The translations under genes and the position numbers were made by a program. The notes beneath the pieces were generated by a model. It worked only from the letters and a program-made list of their open reading frames with translations, made no database searches and was not told where the DNA came from. Of a stretch of DNA of 64,000 nt, positions 51,301 through 60,185 are shown in pieces; the stretch's first letter is position 1, and each line of letters opens with the position of its first letter. The DNA comes from Melitaea cinxia (taxonomy: Eukaryota; Arthropoda; Insecta; Lepidoptera; Nymphalidae). The stretch covers positions 17,661,506 to 17,725,505 of the forward strand of contig NC_059404.1 in the NCBI RefSeq assembly GCF_905220565.1. Reading direction: 5' to 3'.

Positions 51301-51539
51301 GGGCGGAGGAGCGGGAAGAGCTCCGAAGCGTAGTTGGGCCGGACCTTTCGCTGCCGGCCGTGATTTCTGCCATGACCGGCAGCGAGAGGTGCTGGGACGC
51401 CGTCCTCGCGTACTGTGAGCGGGTGATGGCGCAGAAGGAGGCGGCGGAGCGGGTGAGGGAGGACACCACCGACCTCCCCCTCCGCCGCAAAAGGACCGGG
51501 CGTCGGAGGCTGGCGCACGATAACCGCCTCCCTCCCTAG
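48384..51539 (+). CDS. ORF2 protein lacking the YADD active site, family I copy 3
   Basis: 1051 residues, 7 fewer than the other copies. An in-frame 21-bp deletion between 50387 and 50388 removes VVCYADD, so the text reads LLRGVS-TLVLARR where the other copies have the catalytic loop. The two metal-binding aspartates are gone and the RT cannot be active, although the frame stays open and the endonuclease is intact (LSDHCYIRF has Cys for Arg beside the SDH motif). Either the deletion followed insertion, or the RNA was copied by another element's RT. A collapsed assembly is a less likely explanation. Confidence 0.92.
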   Translation: MALKVLQANLNHCARAQDLLVQSLVQWSVRAAVVAEPYSVPPRDSWIGDRDGVVAIVTQVAAGAPPLTNIVRGSGCVAALLGEVAIVGAYFSPNKSVAEFEAFLDGTESILRRFYPAEVLVLGDFNAKSRLWGCPATDARGAILEEWLVATGLTVLNRGTANTCVRRSGGSIVDVSFASPGLARRVRDWRVLDDVETLSDHCYIRFEISARPAVPPSSSRASAEEGPRWQLKRLDRERLDEAAIVASCQPRVDGPPERVADWLVARMTDVCDAAMPRSRGRPGRAQVYWWSEAIAQLRRECVAVRRQYTRCRRRIFRTPPASQDRTRHEEEGERLYALYTAAKASLRRAIGESQAAAREEMLDGLNSDPWGMPYKRVRNKVRPWAPPLTETLDAEVVREVVAALFPTAPAEHEPPSMAPRGEDRDVGEEAPEVGELEFEEAVARLRRKNVAPGPDGIPGRAWAVALNHLAPRVRGLFSACLAQAIIPQRWKTGRLVLLRKEGRPAESPSAYRPIVLLDELAKLFERVVAARLVAHLERRGPDLSDVQFGFRSGRSTVDAVLCVRAQVQEAVARGDVVVAVSIDIANAFNTLPWGCIREALRYHGVPTYLRRVVGAYLSDRWVVFPGRDGRLVRKEVVCGVPQGSVLGPLLWNIGYDWVLRGSLLRGVSTLVLARRPTYREAAVLATAGVAQVVARIRRLGLVVALDKAQGIVFHGPRRVPPHDAHLIVGGTRIGLSGTMTYLGLVLDGRWKFRAHFARLVPRLLKVGASLSWLLPNIGGPGVSCRRLYTGVVRAMAMYGAPVWSDALDRENIALLRRAQRVMAIRVVRGYRTISGEAACVLAGVLPWDLDAVFLASSYRRRRSLASGTLSPAPRLAEHLRRERDAAIAEWVVRLERPSAGHRTIDAVRPVLRQWLDRRHGVLTFRATQVLSGHGCFGGYLCRVAGREPSPRCHHCQDCDDESAQHMLAECPAWAEEREELRSVVGPDLSLPAVISAMTGSERCWDAVLAYCERVMAQKEAAERVREDTTDLPLRRKRTGRRRLAHDNRLPP

Positions 51540-51830
51540 ACGCTAGGCAGACCAAAATCTGCCGGGTAGGCGCGCGCGGTGTCCCCCGCGCGCCACCTCC
51601 TCCACGAGGACGGGAAAGGGCCTGACGAGGCACGCCGCCGGGGTTTGCAGAAGAATTCGGTTTCCTGCGACCCCGGCACGGGCGACGAAGGTGGACACCG
51701 TTGGTTTTTAGTGGGTAGTCTGGCATTGCACCTACCGCCGGGAGCCCCACACTCCCGCTGCCGAGCTTTCGGTGGCGGGGTCAGTGCGTAAATGCATTTT
51801 CCAACGTAAAAAAAAAAAAAAAAAAAAAAA

Positions 51831-51859
51831 GGTTAGGTTAGGTTAGGTTAGGTTAGGTT
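51831..51859 (+). repeat. Telomeric repeat, 5 TTAGG units
   Basis: GG + (TTAGG)5 + TT. Confidence 0.95.
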
Positions 51860-53454
51860 CCCAGGCCCCAGACCTAGGTCTGGGAGGAGTTCCTGGTCTT
51901 CTACCTGGGCGCGTCCCCCGGGTGGCGGATAGGGGAGTGCCGCCTGCGTTACTAGCGAGACGCGGGCGGTAGGGGTCCTCGGACCCCCGCGGACCAAAAC
52001 CAGGGAGGAGGGCGCGAAAGCGCATTGAAGTGCCGGGGCCTTTGGGTCGCGCTTCGGGAGGCGCGAAAGCGCATAGGGGTGTCGAGGCCGTGTGGCGCGC
52101 TCCTAGGGAAGGGAAGGTCCTCTGGGCTGGTCCTGGATCACCGGAAGCGTTGTCTTTCGCTCCAGGGGCGGGTTTCGGTCCTGGATTTACTCCGGGGCCG
52201 GGGTCGGGTCTCGGTCCCGGATCACCGGGGGCGGGTTTGCGGACTTATGGGGGTCCGCGACTCGTCTTTCGGCCCGGGACGGGACGGGTCTCGGACTCGG
52301 ATCACCGGGGGCGGGTCTTGCGGACTGACGGTCTTGCCGACTCGTTCCTCGCTCCGAGAATGGGACTCGGTAAGCCCGTCTTTCGGTTCAGAGGTCGTGC
52401 GCGGTGCGGGGTGGCACGTAGGTTGCCGTCGGTGAGGGTTTGGCGCTGCGACGCGGCGCGAGGAGGACGTGCGTAGGCGCGTTTGGAGTGCCGGGGCCTT
52501 TGGGTCGCGCTCCGGGAGGCGCGAAAGCGCATAGGGGTGTCGAGGCCGTTGGGCGCGCCCCTAAGGAAGGGAAGGTCCTCTGTGCTGGTCCTGGATCACC
52601 GGAAACGTTGTCTTCCGCTCCAGGGGCGGGTCTCGGTCCTGGATTAACTCCGGGGCCGGGGTCGGGTCTCGGTCCCGGATCACCGGGGGTGGGTTTGCGG
52701 ACTTATGGGGGTCTGCGGCTCGTCTTTCGGCCCGGGACGGGACGGGTCTCGGACTTGGATCACCGGGGGCGGGTCTTGCGGACTGACGGTCTTGCCGACT
52801 CGTTCCTCGCTCTGAGAAGGGGGCCCGGAAAGCCCGTCTTTCAGTTCGGAGGTCGTGCGCGGTGCGGGGTGGCACGTAGGTTGCCGTCGGTGAGGGTATG
52901 GCACTGCGACGCGGTGCGGGGAGTGGGGTGGGCGGGTTCGCTCGCCCGCCCTAAGGCGTGCGGGGGCGCTCTCTCGCGCCGAGGCTGCGGTCGGCTAGAG
53001 GCCTTGACTGCGGCCACCCTGGCCTTTGTCGGCTTCGTCGGGCTGACATTGTCCGCCCCGGGCTAGGTGCCTGGCGAGCCGAGTCGCCGGGCTAGGCCTG
53101 GGGCGCCGGGGTGGCGCGGGATTGTACCCACAGGCGCGATGCGGGCGGGGGGTGTCCCCCTGCCCGCGGGGGAGGCCACGCGGGCGATGGGTCGGGGGAT
53201 TCGTCGTCCGACTTGCACGGTCCCCCAAGGAGGGGAGGGCGCGCTTCGTGTTCGAGTGCGTCCTCCGAGGTGCTTGCACCGTGGTGGGCCCGAAAGGGCA
53301 AGCGCCGGCGGGGTTGCGAAAGAGCTGACAGCGTCCTTGTGACCCCGCCACATAGGCGCACGGCAGAACACACGTGGCGGTTTTTATTCAGTAAGAGTCT
53401 GAATCCCCTCCGAGCCCCCCCTACCGGAGGGTGTCCATGACGGATTTTCCCCAC

Positions 53455-53488
<34 letters not shown>
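51860..53488 (+). mobile_element. Non-autonomous telomeric retroelement, type C copy 2
   Basis: Nearly identical to the element at 28878 over its whole length, including the 5' palindrome, the 458-bp duplication (52030 and 52488) and the family III-like 3' tail, with 31 A (53458-53488). Single-base indels (for example in GGTCGGCTAGAGG and CGGTCCCCCAAGG) break the shared open frames, which argues against coding. Confidence 0.87.
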
Positions 53489-53490
<2 letters not shown>

Positions 53491-53507
53491 TTAGGTTAGG
53501 TTAGGTT
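53489..53507 (+). repeat. Telomeric repeat, 3 TTAGG units
   Basis: GG + (TTAGG)3 + TT. Confidence 0.95.
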
Positions 53508-53608
53508 GGGGTGCTTGTCGGTGACCTCCTCGTGGTGCACCCTGGGCAACGGGACGGGCAGCAGTACCACAATCGCGGCACTGCTGCCCGTCGCGGCTGA
53601 CGACCGAC
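53508..53608 (+). ncRNA. HDV-like ribozyme, family I copy 4
   Basis: Complete P1-P4 fold with intact core words. It follows three TTAGG units and TT. Confidence 0.85.
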
Positions 53609-54070
53609 GCGTGTGGGGATGCATTCCGGCGCTCTACATTAGAGTTGTCCCGTGAGCGCATCAGGTGGCACAGCGCTCGCGCACTGTGTCACCACGGGGG
53701 GGTGGATGGGTTCGGCGTGCGCTTACCCCGCCGTCGGACAGAGTGGGCAGGAGTCCTGTTCGCTCACCGTCCTATTATCGTAATCCCGTTTGTGGTGTCG
53801 TGGTCATGTCTCGCGGCCACGAACGGGACCGAGGGTCTTGCCTTAATCGGCCGGACCGCGAGGAAGAAAACCTCTATAAAAAATTACCCCGAATCCCAAG
53901 CGGCGACGCAGCGCGAGGGGATGCATGGCTGATGGGTAGTTCAGTCACTACTGCGATCCCCTGCTCTGCAGCCCCGCCGAGGCCAGAGTGGGGTTACGCG
54001 AGGCTTGCCCAGGTACAGGGGGTGTTACCTCGGGCTGACCACCTTTTCCCCCTTACTCGTGGGAACAGTT

Positions 54071-56050
54071 ATGGAACTTGAAAACAAAAAACTTTTAAAC
54101 GATGATGGTGTGGAGATTGACGAGAGGCCCGAGAAGGGCGGAGTAGAGGAGAGGCCCGAGAAGGGTGCAGTTGTTTCGGATGGAGAGTTGTCTGACGTCG
54201 GCATGAGGTCGCGATCACCGTGCGACTCCGACTCGTCTCGCGCTCGGCTCTGGAAGCGGAAGCGCGATAGGGAAGAAGACACGTCAGATGACACTGATGA
54301 TAAGTCCACGGCAGGAAAGTGTCACACGGCGCGCAGGGGTCGTGGCCGACCGCCCACGACAGGGCAATATGTTGGCCTCGCCAAGGCCAAGGCCGACTAC
54401 CTCAAGCAGTGCGAGAGGGAGCTCGAGCTTGAGGCCGAAAGCGAGGCCATTGAGATCTCAAGGAGAGTGAGAGCTTCGCGCTCTAATATAAATCCGGAAG
54501 GTGGGACGATTTCGGAAGAATGCTCGATAACAGATCTGCATCGGAAGGCCCAGGAATACGTCGAGGCCATTCTCACCGTGACAAAGATCTCTAAGAACTT
54601 GAAGGGGACGAGCAAGAAAGCTCTGAATGAGTCCGCCGAGGGTATAGGCGAAGTACTCGGCGCCCTATACCACCGAACGACGAATGATGAGGTCAGGCAG
54701 CTGCGGGAGGCCAACGAGCGCCTAGAAGCGGAGAACGTACAGCTCCGCTCGGAGATCTCCGAGCTGCGACAGAGTGTAGCCGACATTAGGCGTGAGCTGG
54801 GCTCGACGTCCACTCCAGCCCCTCCCGCGAATGAAAACGGACTGATCGACCGCATAATGGCAGGGGTGGGCGCCATGCTCGACTCCCGCCTGGCGAAGCT
54901 GGAGGAGTCTGGCAGACTCCTGCCTGAAGCGCCTGAAGCGCGAAAAGGACCACCGGCGGCTTCGAAGAAGATCGCAACGTCGCCGCCGCAGACAGGGGTC
55001 ACAACGCTGACTCCGCCAGCGAACCCGGCCCCAAAGTCTGCAAGTCAGTCTGCCAAGAAGAAGAAAAAGAAGAAGAAGGCGGGTGCGGCTACCCAAGTCG
55101 CTGCGCCCAACGAGCCTCGCCCCCTACCACCTGCTCCGGCCGCTCTGACGGAGGGGTGGAATGTGGTGGCGAGGAAAGGCAGGAAGGTGGGGCCGCCCAA
55201 AAACCAGCCCCAGCCCCAGAACAAAGGTGTGCCGGCTAAAAAGCCAAAGACGCCGAAGCTGCGACTGCCGCGATCGGCGGCGGTGCAGCTGACGCTGCTG
55301 CCGGGCAGCACGAGGACCTACGCGGAGGTCCTCGGTGCCATAAAGGCTGACGGCCTTATAGCGAGCATGGGCGTCGAGACTCGCTATAGGGTCTCTCAGA
55401 CCGGCGCGCGAAGGTTCGAGCTGCCCGGCACCGGCAATAAGGAGAAGGCCGAGGAGCTAGCCCGGCGCATCAAGGCGGTCGTCGGCGAGGACGTGGCGGT
55501 CACCCGCCCGGAGAAGTGCGCCGACCTGCGGGTGGCCGGGTTAGACGACTCGGTCACTCCCCAGGAGCTGGCCGGCGTGATCGCCAAGGCGGGAGGATGC
55601 GCCGAAGAATCGATAAAAGTGGGCGAAGTACGGCAAAACTTCGCCGGCATCGGGACAGCGTGGGTTCGCCTGCCGGTAGAGGCGGCGAAGAAAGTGGTCG
55701 ACGGGCGCCGCCTACTCGTTGGATTCGTGTCGGCGAGTGTGTCCCTGCTGAAGGCGAGACCTCAGCAATGTTATCGCTGCCACGAGGTTGGGCACGTGGC
55801 AGCGAAGTGCGACAAGGGGGTGGACCGCAGCGGCCAGTGCTACCGCTGCGGCAAGGAGGGGCACATTCGCCGGCAGTGTACTGCCGAAGCTTGCTGTCCC
55901 ATATGCCAGGCGGAGAAAAAACCGGCTGGGCACAGCCTAGTTGCGTGCCCTCGCAATAAAGCAAGTCATAGGAGGAAAAAGGCGGCGCCCAGGGATAAAA
56001 CCCGCGCACCGCCCGCCAACCGAGCCGGGGAGGTAGCAATGGACACCTAA
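54071..56050 (+). CDS. ORF1 protein, family I copy 4
   Basis: 659 residues with a third N-terminal version (MELENKKLLNDDGVEID). It also has a distinct C-terminus (NKASHRRKKAAPRDK ... AMDT) with a His/Arg-rich insertion after the last knuckle. NINPEGGTISEECSITDL lies near residue 140. The coiled coil and knuckles match the other copies. The ORF2 ATG is 7 nt after the stop, the widest gap in the family. Confidence 0.92.
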   Translation: MELENKKLLNDDGVEIDERPEKGGVEERPEKGAVVSDGELSDVGMRSRSPCDSDSSRARLWKRKRDREEDTSDDTDDKSTAGKCHTARRGRGRPPTTGQYVGLAKAKADYLKQCERELELEAESEAIEISRRVRASRSNINPEGGTISEECSITDLHRKAQEYVEAILTVTKISKNLKGTSKKALNESAEGIGEVLGALYHRTTNDEVRQLREANERLEAENVQLRSEISELRQSVADIRRELGSTSTPAPPANENGLIDRIMAGVGAMLDSRLAKLEESGRLLPEAPEARKGPPAASKKIATSPPQTGVTTLTPPANPAPKSASQSAKKKKKKKKAGAATQVAAPNEPRPLPPAPAALTEGWNVVARKGRKVGPPKNQPQPQNKGVPAKKPKTPKLRLPRSAAVQLTLLPGSTRTYAEVLGAIKADGLIASMGVETRYRVSQTGARRFELPGTGNKEKAEELARRIKAVVGEDVAVTRPEKCADLRVAGLDDSVTPQELAGVIAKAGGCAEESIKVGEVRQNFAGIGTAWVRLPVEAAKKVVDGRRLLVGFVSASVSLLKARPQQCYRCHEVGHVAAKCDKGVDRSGQCYRCGKEGHIRRQCTAEACCPICQAEKKPAGHSLVACPRNKASHRRKKAAPRDKTRAPPANRAGEVAMDT

Positions 56051-56057
56051 CTGCGTT

Positions 56058-59000
56058 ATGGCGCTTAAGGTGCTCCAAGCCAACCTGAACCACTGTGCCA
56101 GGGCCCAGGACCTCCTCGTCCAGAGCCTGGTACAGTGGTCCGTGCGGGCGGCGGTGGTGGCCGAGCCGTACTCGGTCCCGCCGAGGGATAATTGGATCGG
56201 CGATAACGACGGCGTGGTGGCCATCGTGACCCAGGTCGCCGCGGGCGCCCCGCCCTTTACGAATATTGTGAGGGGCTCGGGTTGCGTCGCGGCACTGCTG
56301 GGGGAGGTGGCCATCGTCGGGGCGTATTTTTCCCCGAACAAGTCGGTCGCCGAGTTCGAGGCGTTCCTCGACGGGACCGAGTCGATCATGCGTAGGTTTT
56401 ATCCGGCGGAAGTGCTCGTGCTGGGCGACTTCAATGCGAAGTCACGTCTGTGGGGGTGTCCTGCCACAGATGCGCGGGGGGCGATTCTGGAGGAGTGGCT
56501 CGTTGCCACCGGCCTGACCGTCCTCAATCGCGGGACGGCCAACACGTGCGTGCGCAGGTCAGGCGGCTCGATCGTGGACGTGTCGTTTGCGAGCCCCGGC
56601 CTCGCGCGCCGCGTTCGGGACTGGCGAGTGCTGGACGACGTGGAGACTCTCTCGGATCATCGTTACATCCGCTTCGAGATCTCCGCTCGTCCGGCGGTGC
56701 CGCCAAGCTCCAGCCGCGCCCCGGCGGAGGAGGGTCCTCGGTGGCAGCTGAAGCGTCTCGACCGGGAGCGACTCGACGAAGCGGCGATAGTGGCGTCGTG
56801 TCAGCCGCGCGTCGACGGTTCACCGGACAGGGTGGCAGACTGGCTGGTGGCCAGAATGACCGACGCGTGCGACGCGGCCATGCCGCGGTCGAGGGGTCGC
56901 CCCGGGCGGGCTCAGGTGTACTGGTGGTCGGAGGCGATAGCGCAACTGCGCAGGGAGTGCGTGGCCGTCCGACGCCAGTACACGCGCTGCAGGAGGCGCA
57001 TCTTCAGGACGCCCCCCGCTTCGCAGGACAGGACACGGCACGAGGAGGAGGGCGAGCGGCTGTACGCCCTTTACACGGCAGCCAAAGCCAGCCTCCGTCG
57101 TGCCATCGGCGAGTCGCAGGCCGCGGCCAGGGAGGAAATGCTGGACGGACTGAACAGCGACCCGTGGGGGATGCCCTACAAGCGGGTACGCAACAAGGTC
57201 CGTCCCTGGGCTCCTCCACTCACGGAGACCCTGGACGCCGAAGTGGTCCGTGAGGTGGTCGCGGCCCTGTTTCCGACGGCGCCGGCCGAGCACGAGCCGC
57301 CGTCGATGGCACCGCGTGGAGAGGATCGAGACGTCGGAGAGGAGGCACCGGAGGTCGGAGAGTCCGAATTTGAGGAAGCAGTCGCGCGGCTGCGACGGAA
57401 GAACGTCGCTCCAGGCCCGGATGGGATTCCGGGGAGGGCGTGGGCGGTGGCGCTGAACCACCTGGCGCCGCAAGTTCGAGGGCTATTCTCTGCCTGTCTG
57501 GCTCAAGCCACAATTCCACAGCGGTGGAAGACAGGCAGGTTAGTCCTCCTCAGGAAGGAAGGCCGGCCGGCGGAGTCACCGTCGGCGTACCGCCCCATCG
57601 TCCTCCTCGACGAGCTCGCCAAGCTGTTCGAGCGCGTCGTGGCCGCGCGTCTGGTGGCGCACCTCGGGCGTCGAGGACCCGACCTCTCGGACGTACAGTT
57701 CGGCTTTCGCAGTGGCCGTTCTACCGTGGATGCCGTGCTGTGCGTCCGTGCCCAGGTGCAGGAAGCGGTGGCCCGGGGCGACGTCGTCGTGGCGGTGTCT
57801 ATCGACATCGCCAACGCCTTCAATACGTTGCCCTGGGGCTGCATCAGGGAGGCGCTCCGCTACCACGGGGTGCCGACCTACTTGCGTCGCGTGGTCGGTG
57901 CCTACCTCTCCGACAGGTGGGTGGTCTTCCCCGGAAGGGATGGTCGGGTTGTGAGAAGGGAAGTCGTGTGCGGTGTTCCGCAGGGGTCGGTGCTTGGGCC
58001 ACTCCTGTGGAACATCGGGTACGATTGGGTGTTGCGTGGCTCGTTGCTGCGCGGCGTCAGCGTCGTCTGCTACGCCGACGACACGCTGGTGCTGGCCCGC
58101 CGACCGACGTATCGGGAGGCGACAGTGCTGGCGACCGCTGGCGTCGCGCAGGTCGTGGCGCGAATCCGGCGTCTCGGCCTCGTCGTCGCGCTGGATAAGG
58201 CGCAAGGCATCGTTTTTCATGGCCCGAGGAGGGCGCCTCCCCACGACGCCCATATTATCGTGGGAGGCACTCGCATCGGCCTGTCGGGCACGATGACGTA
58301 CCTGGGTCTCGTGCTCGACGGCCGGTGGAAGTTCCGGGCGCACTTCGCGCGGCTCGTCCCGCGCTTGCTGAAGGTGGGAGCCTCGCTCTCGTGGCTTTTG
58401 CCGAACATCGGCGGTCCCGGTGTGAGCTGCCGCCGGCTCTACACCGGCGTCGTGAGAGCGATGGCGATGTACGGTGCCCCCGTCTGGGCCGACGCCCTGG
58501 ACCGCGAAAACATCGCCCTGCTGCGGCGCGCGCAGAGGGTGATGGCGATCAGGGTCGTACGCGGGTACCGTACGATCTCGGGCGAGGCAGCGTGCGTGCT
58601 GGCTGGAGTCCAGCCCTGGGACCTGGACGCGGCCTCTCTGGCGTCGTCATACCGGCGGCGTCGGAGTCTGGCGTCCGGGACCCTCAGTCCGGCACCACGG
58701 CTGGCAGAACATCTGAGGCGAGAGCGGGATGCCGCGATCGCGGAGTGGGTTGTGAGGCTCGAGCGTCCGAGTGCGGGGCACCGGACGATCGATGCGGTTC
58801 GGCCGGTTCTTCGGCAGTGGTTGGACAGACGACATGGCGTCCTAACCTTCCGCGCCACGCAGGTCCTCTCGGGGCACGGTTGCTTCGGGGGGTACCTGTG
58901 TCGGGTCGCCGGGAGGGAGCCCTCTCCTCGCTGCCACCACTGCCAGGATTGTGACGACGAGTCGGCGCAACACGTGTTGGAGGAGTGTCCGGCGTGGGCG

Positions 59001-59234
59001 GAGGAGCGGGAAGAGCTCCGAAGCGTAGTTGGGCCGGACCTTTCGCTGCCGGCCGTGATTTCTGCCATGACCGGCAGCGAGAGGTGCTGGGACGCCGTCC
59101 TCGCGTACTGTGAGCGGGTGATGGCGCAGAAGGAGGCGGCGGAGCGGGTGAGGGAGGACACCACCGACCTCCCCCTCCGCCGCAAAAGGACCGGGCGTCG
59201 GAGGCTGGCGCACGATAACCGCCTCCCTCCCTAG
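56058..59234 (+). CDS. ORF2 protein, family I copy 4
   Basis: 1058 residues, all endonuclease and RT residues present, including YADD and GVPQGSVLGP. Variants (DNWIGDNDG, VRREVVCGV) group it with copy 1 rather than with copies 2 and 3. The CCHC finger is intact. Apparently competent. Confidence 0.94.
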   Translation: MALKVLQANLNHCARAQDLLVQSLVQWSVRAAVVAEPYSVPPRDNWIGDNDGVVAIVTQVAAGAPPFTNIVRGSGCVAALLGEVAIVGAYFSPNKSVAEFEAFLDGTESIMRRFYPAEVLVLGDFNAKSRLWGCPATDARGAILEEWLVATGLTVLNRGTANTCVRRSGGSIVDVSFASPGLARRVRDWRVLDDVETLSDHRYIRFEISARPAVPPSSSRAPAEEGPRWQLKRLDRERLDEAAIVASCQPRVDGSPDRVADWLVARMTDACDAAMPRSRGRPGRAQVYWWSEAIAQLRRECVAVRRQYTRCRRRIFRTPPASQDRTRHEEEGERLYALYTAAKASLRRAIGESQAAAREEMLDGLNSDPWGMPYKRVRNKVRPWAPPLTETLDAEVVREVVAALFPTAPAEHEPPSMAPRGEDRDVGEEAPEVGESEFEEAVARLRRKNVAPGPDGIPGRAWAVALNHLAPQVRGLFSACLAQATIPQRWKTGRLVLLRKEGRPAESPSAYRPIVLLDELAKLFERVVAARLVAHLGRRGPDLSDVQFGFRSGRSTVDAVLCVRAQVQEAVARGDVVVAVSIDIANAFNTLPWGCIREALRYHGVPTYLRRVVGAYLSDRWVVFPGRDGRVVRREVVCGVPQGSVLGPLLWNIGYDWVLRGSLLRGVSVVCYADDTLVLARRPTYREATVLATAGVAQVVARIRRLGLVVALDKAQGIVFHGPRRAPPHDAHIIVGGTRIGLSGTMTYLGLVLDGRWKFRAHFARLVPRLLKVGASLSWLLPNIGGPGVSCRRLYTGVVRAMAMYGAPVWADALDRENIALLRRAQRVMAIRVVRGYRTISGEAACVLAGVQPWDLDAASLASSYRRRRSLASGTLSPAPRLAEHLRRERDAAIAEWVVRLERPSAGHRTIDAVRPVLRQWLDRRHGVLTFRATQVLSGHGCFGGYLCRVAGREPSPRCHHCQDCDDESAQHVLEECPAWAEEREELRSVVGPDLSLPAVISAMTGSERCWDAVLAYCERVMAQKEAAERVREDTTDLPLRRKRTGRRRLAHDNRLPP

Positions 59235-59500
59235 ACGCTAGGCAGACCAAAATCTGCCGGGTAGGCGCGCGCGGTGTCCCCCGCGCGCCACCTCCTCCAC
59301 GAGGACGGGACAGGGCCTGACGAGGCACGCCGCCGGGGTTTGCAGAAGAATTCGGACTCCTGCGACCCCGGCACGGGCGACGAAGGTGGACACCGTTGGT
59401 TTTTAGTGGGTAGTCCGGCATTGCACCTACCGCCGGGAGCCCCACACTCCCGCTGCCGAGCTTTCGGTGGCGGGGTCAGTGCGTAAATGCATTTTCCAAC

Positions 59501-59533
<33 letters not shown>

Positions 59534-59535
<2 letters not shown>

Positions 59536-59622
59536 TTAGGTTAGGTTAGGTTAGGTTAGGTTAGGTTAGGTTAGGTTAGGTTAGGTTAGGTTAGGTTAGG
59601 TTAGGTTAGGTTAGGTTAGGTT
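59534..59622 (+). repeat. Telomeric repeat, 17 TTAGG units
   Basis: GG + (TTAGG)17 + TT. Confidence 0.97.
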
Positions 59623-59723
59623 GGGGTGCTTGTCGGTGACCTCCTCGTGGTGCACCCTGGGCAACGGGACGGGCAGCAGTACCACAATCGCGGCACTGCT
59701 GCCCGTCGCGGCTGACGACCGAC
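59623..59723 (+). ncRNA. HDV-like ribozyme, family I copy 5
   Basis: Identical in all paired regions to copies 2 and 4. It follows 17 telomere units, so the predicted cut again coincides with the junction. Confidence 0.85.
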
Positions 59724-60185
59724 GCGTGTGGGGATGCATTCCGGCGCTCTACATTAGAGTTGTCCCGTGAGCGCATCAGGTGGCACAGCGCTCGCGCACT
59801 GTGTCACCACGGGGGGGTGGATGGGTTCGGCGTGCGCTTACCCCGCCGTCGGACAGAGTGGGCAGGAGTCCTGTTCGCTCACCGTCCTATTATCGTAATC
59901 CCGTTTGTGGTGTCGTGGTCATGTCTCGCGGCCACGAACGGGACCGAGGGTCTTGCCTTAATCGGCCGGACCGCGAGGAAGAAAACCTCTATAAAAAATT
60001 ACCCCGAATCCCAAGCGGCGACGCAGCGCGAGGGGATGCATGGCTGATGGGTAGTTCAGTCACTACTGCGATCCCCTGCTCTGCAGCCCCGCCGAGGCCA
60101 GAGTGGGGTTACGCGAGGCTTGCCCAGGTACAGGGGGTGTTACCTCGGGCTGACCACCTTTTCCCCCTTACTCGTGGGAACAGTT

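Larger units (their letters stand above)
45836..51830 (+). mobile_element. SART-like retrotransposon, family I copy 3 (full length, RT-defective)
   Basis: 5972 nt plus 23 A (51808-51830). Structurally complete, with the 3' hairpin at 51755-51778, but ORF2 lacks the RT active site (see ORF2). Confidence 0.95.
53508..59533 (+). mobile_element. SART-like retrotransposon, family I copy 4 (full length)
   Basis: 5995 nt plus 31 A (59503-59533), 3' hairpin at 59450-59473. Over the shared length it differs from copy 5 at only a couple of positions that I could find. Confidence 0.95.
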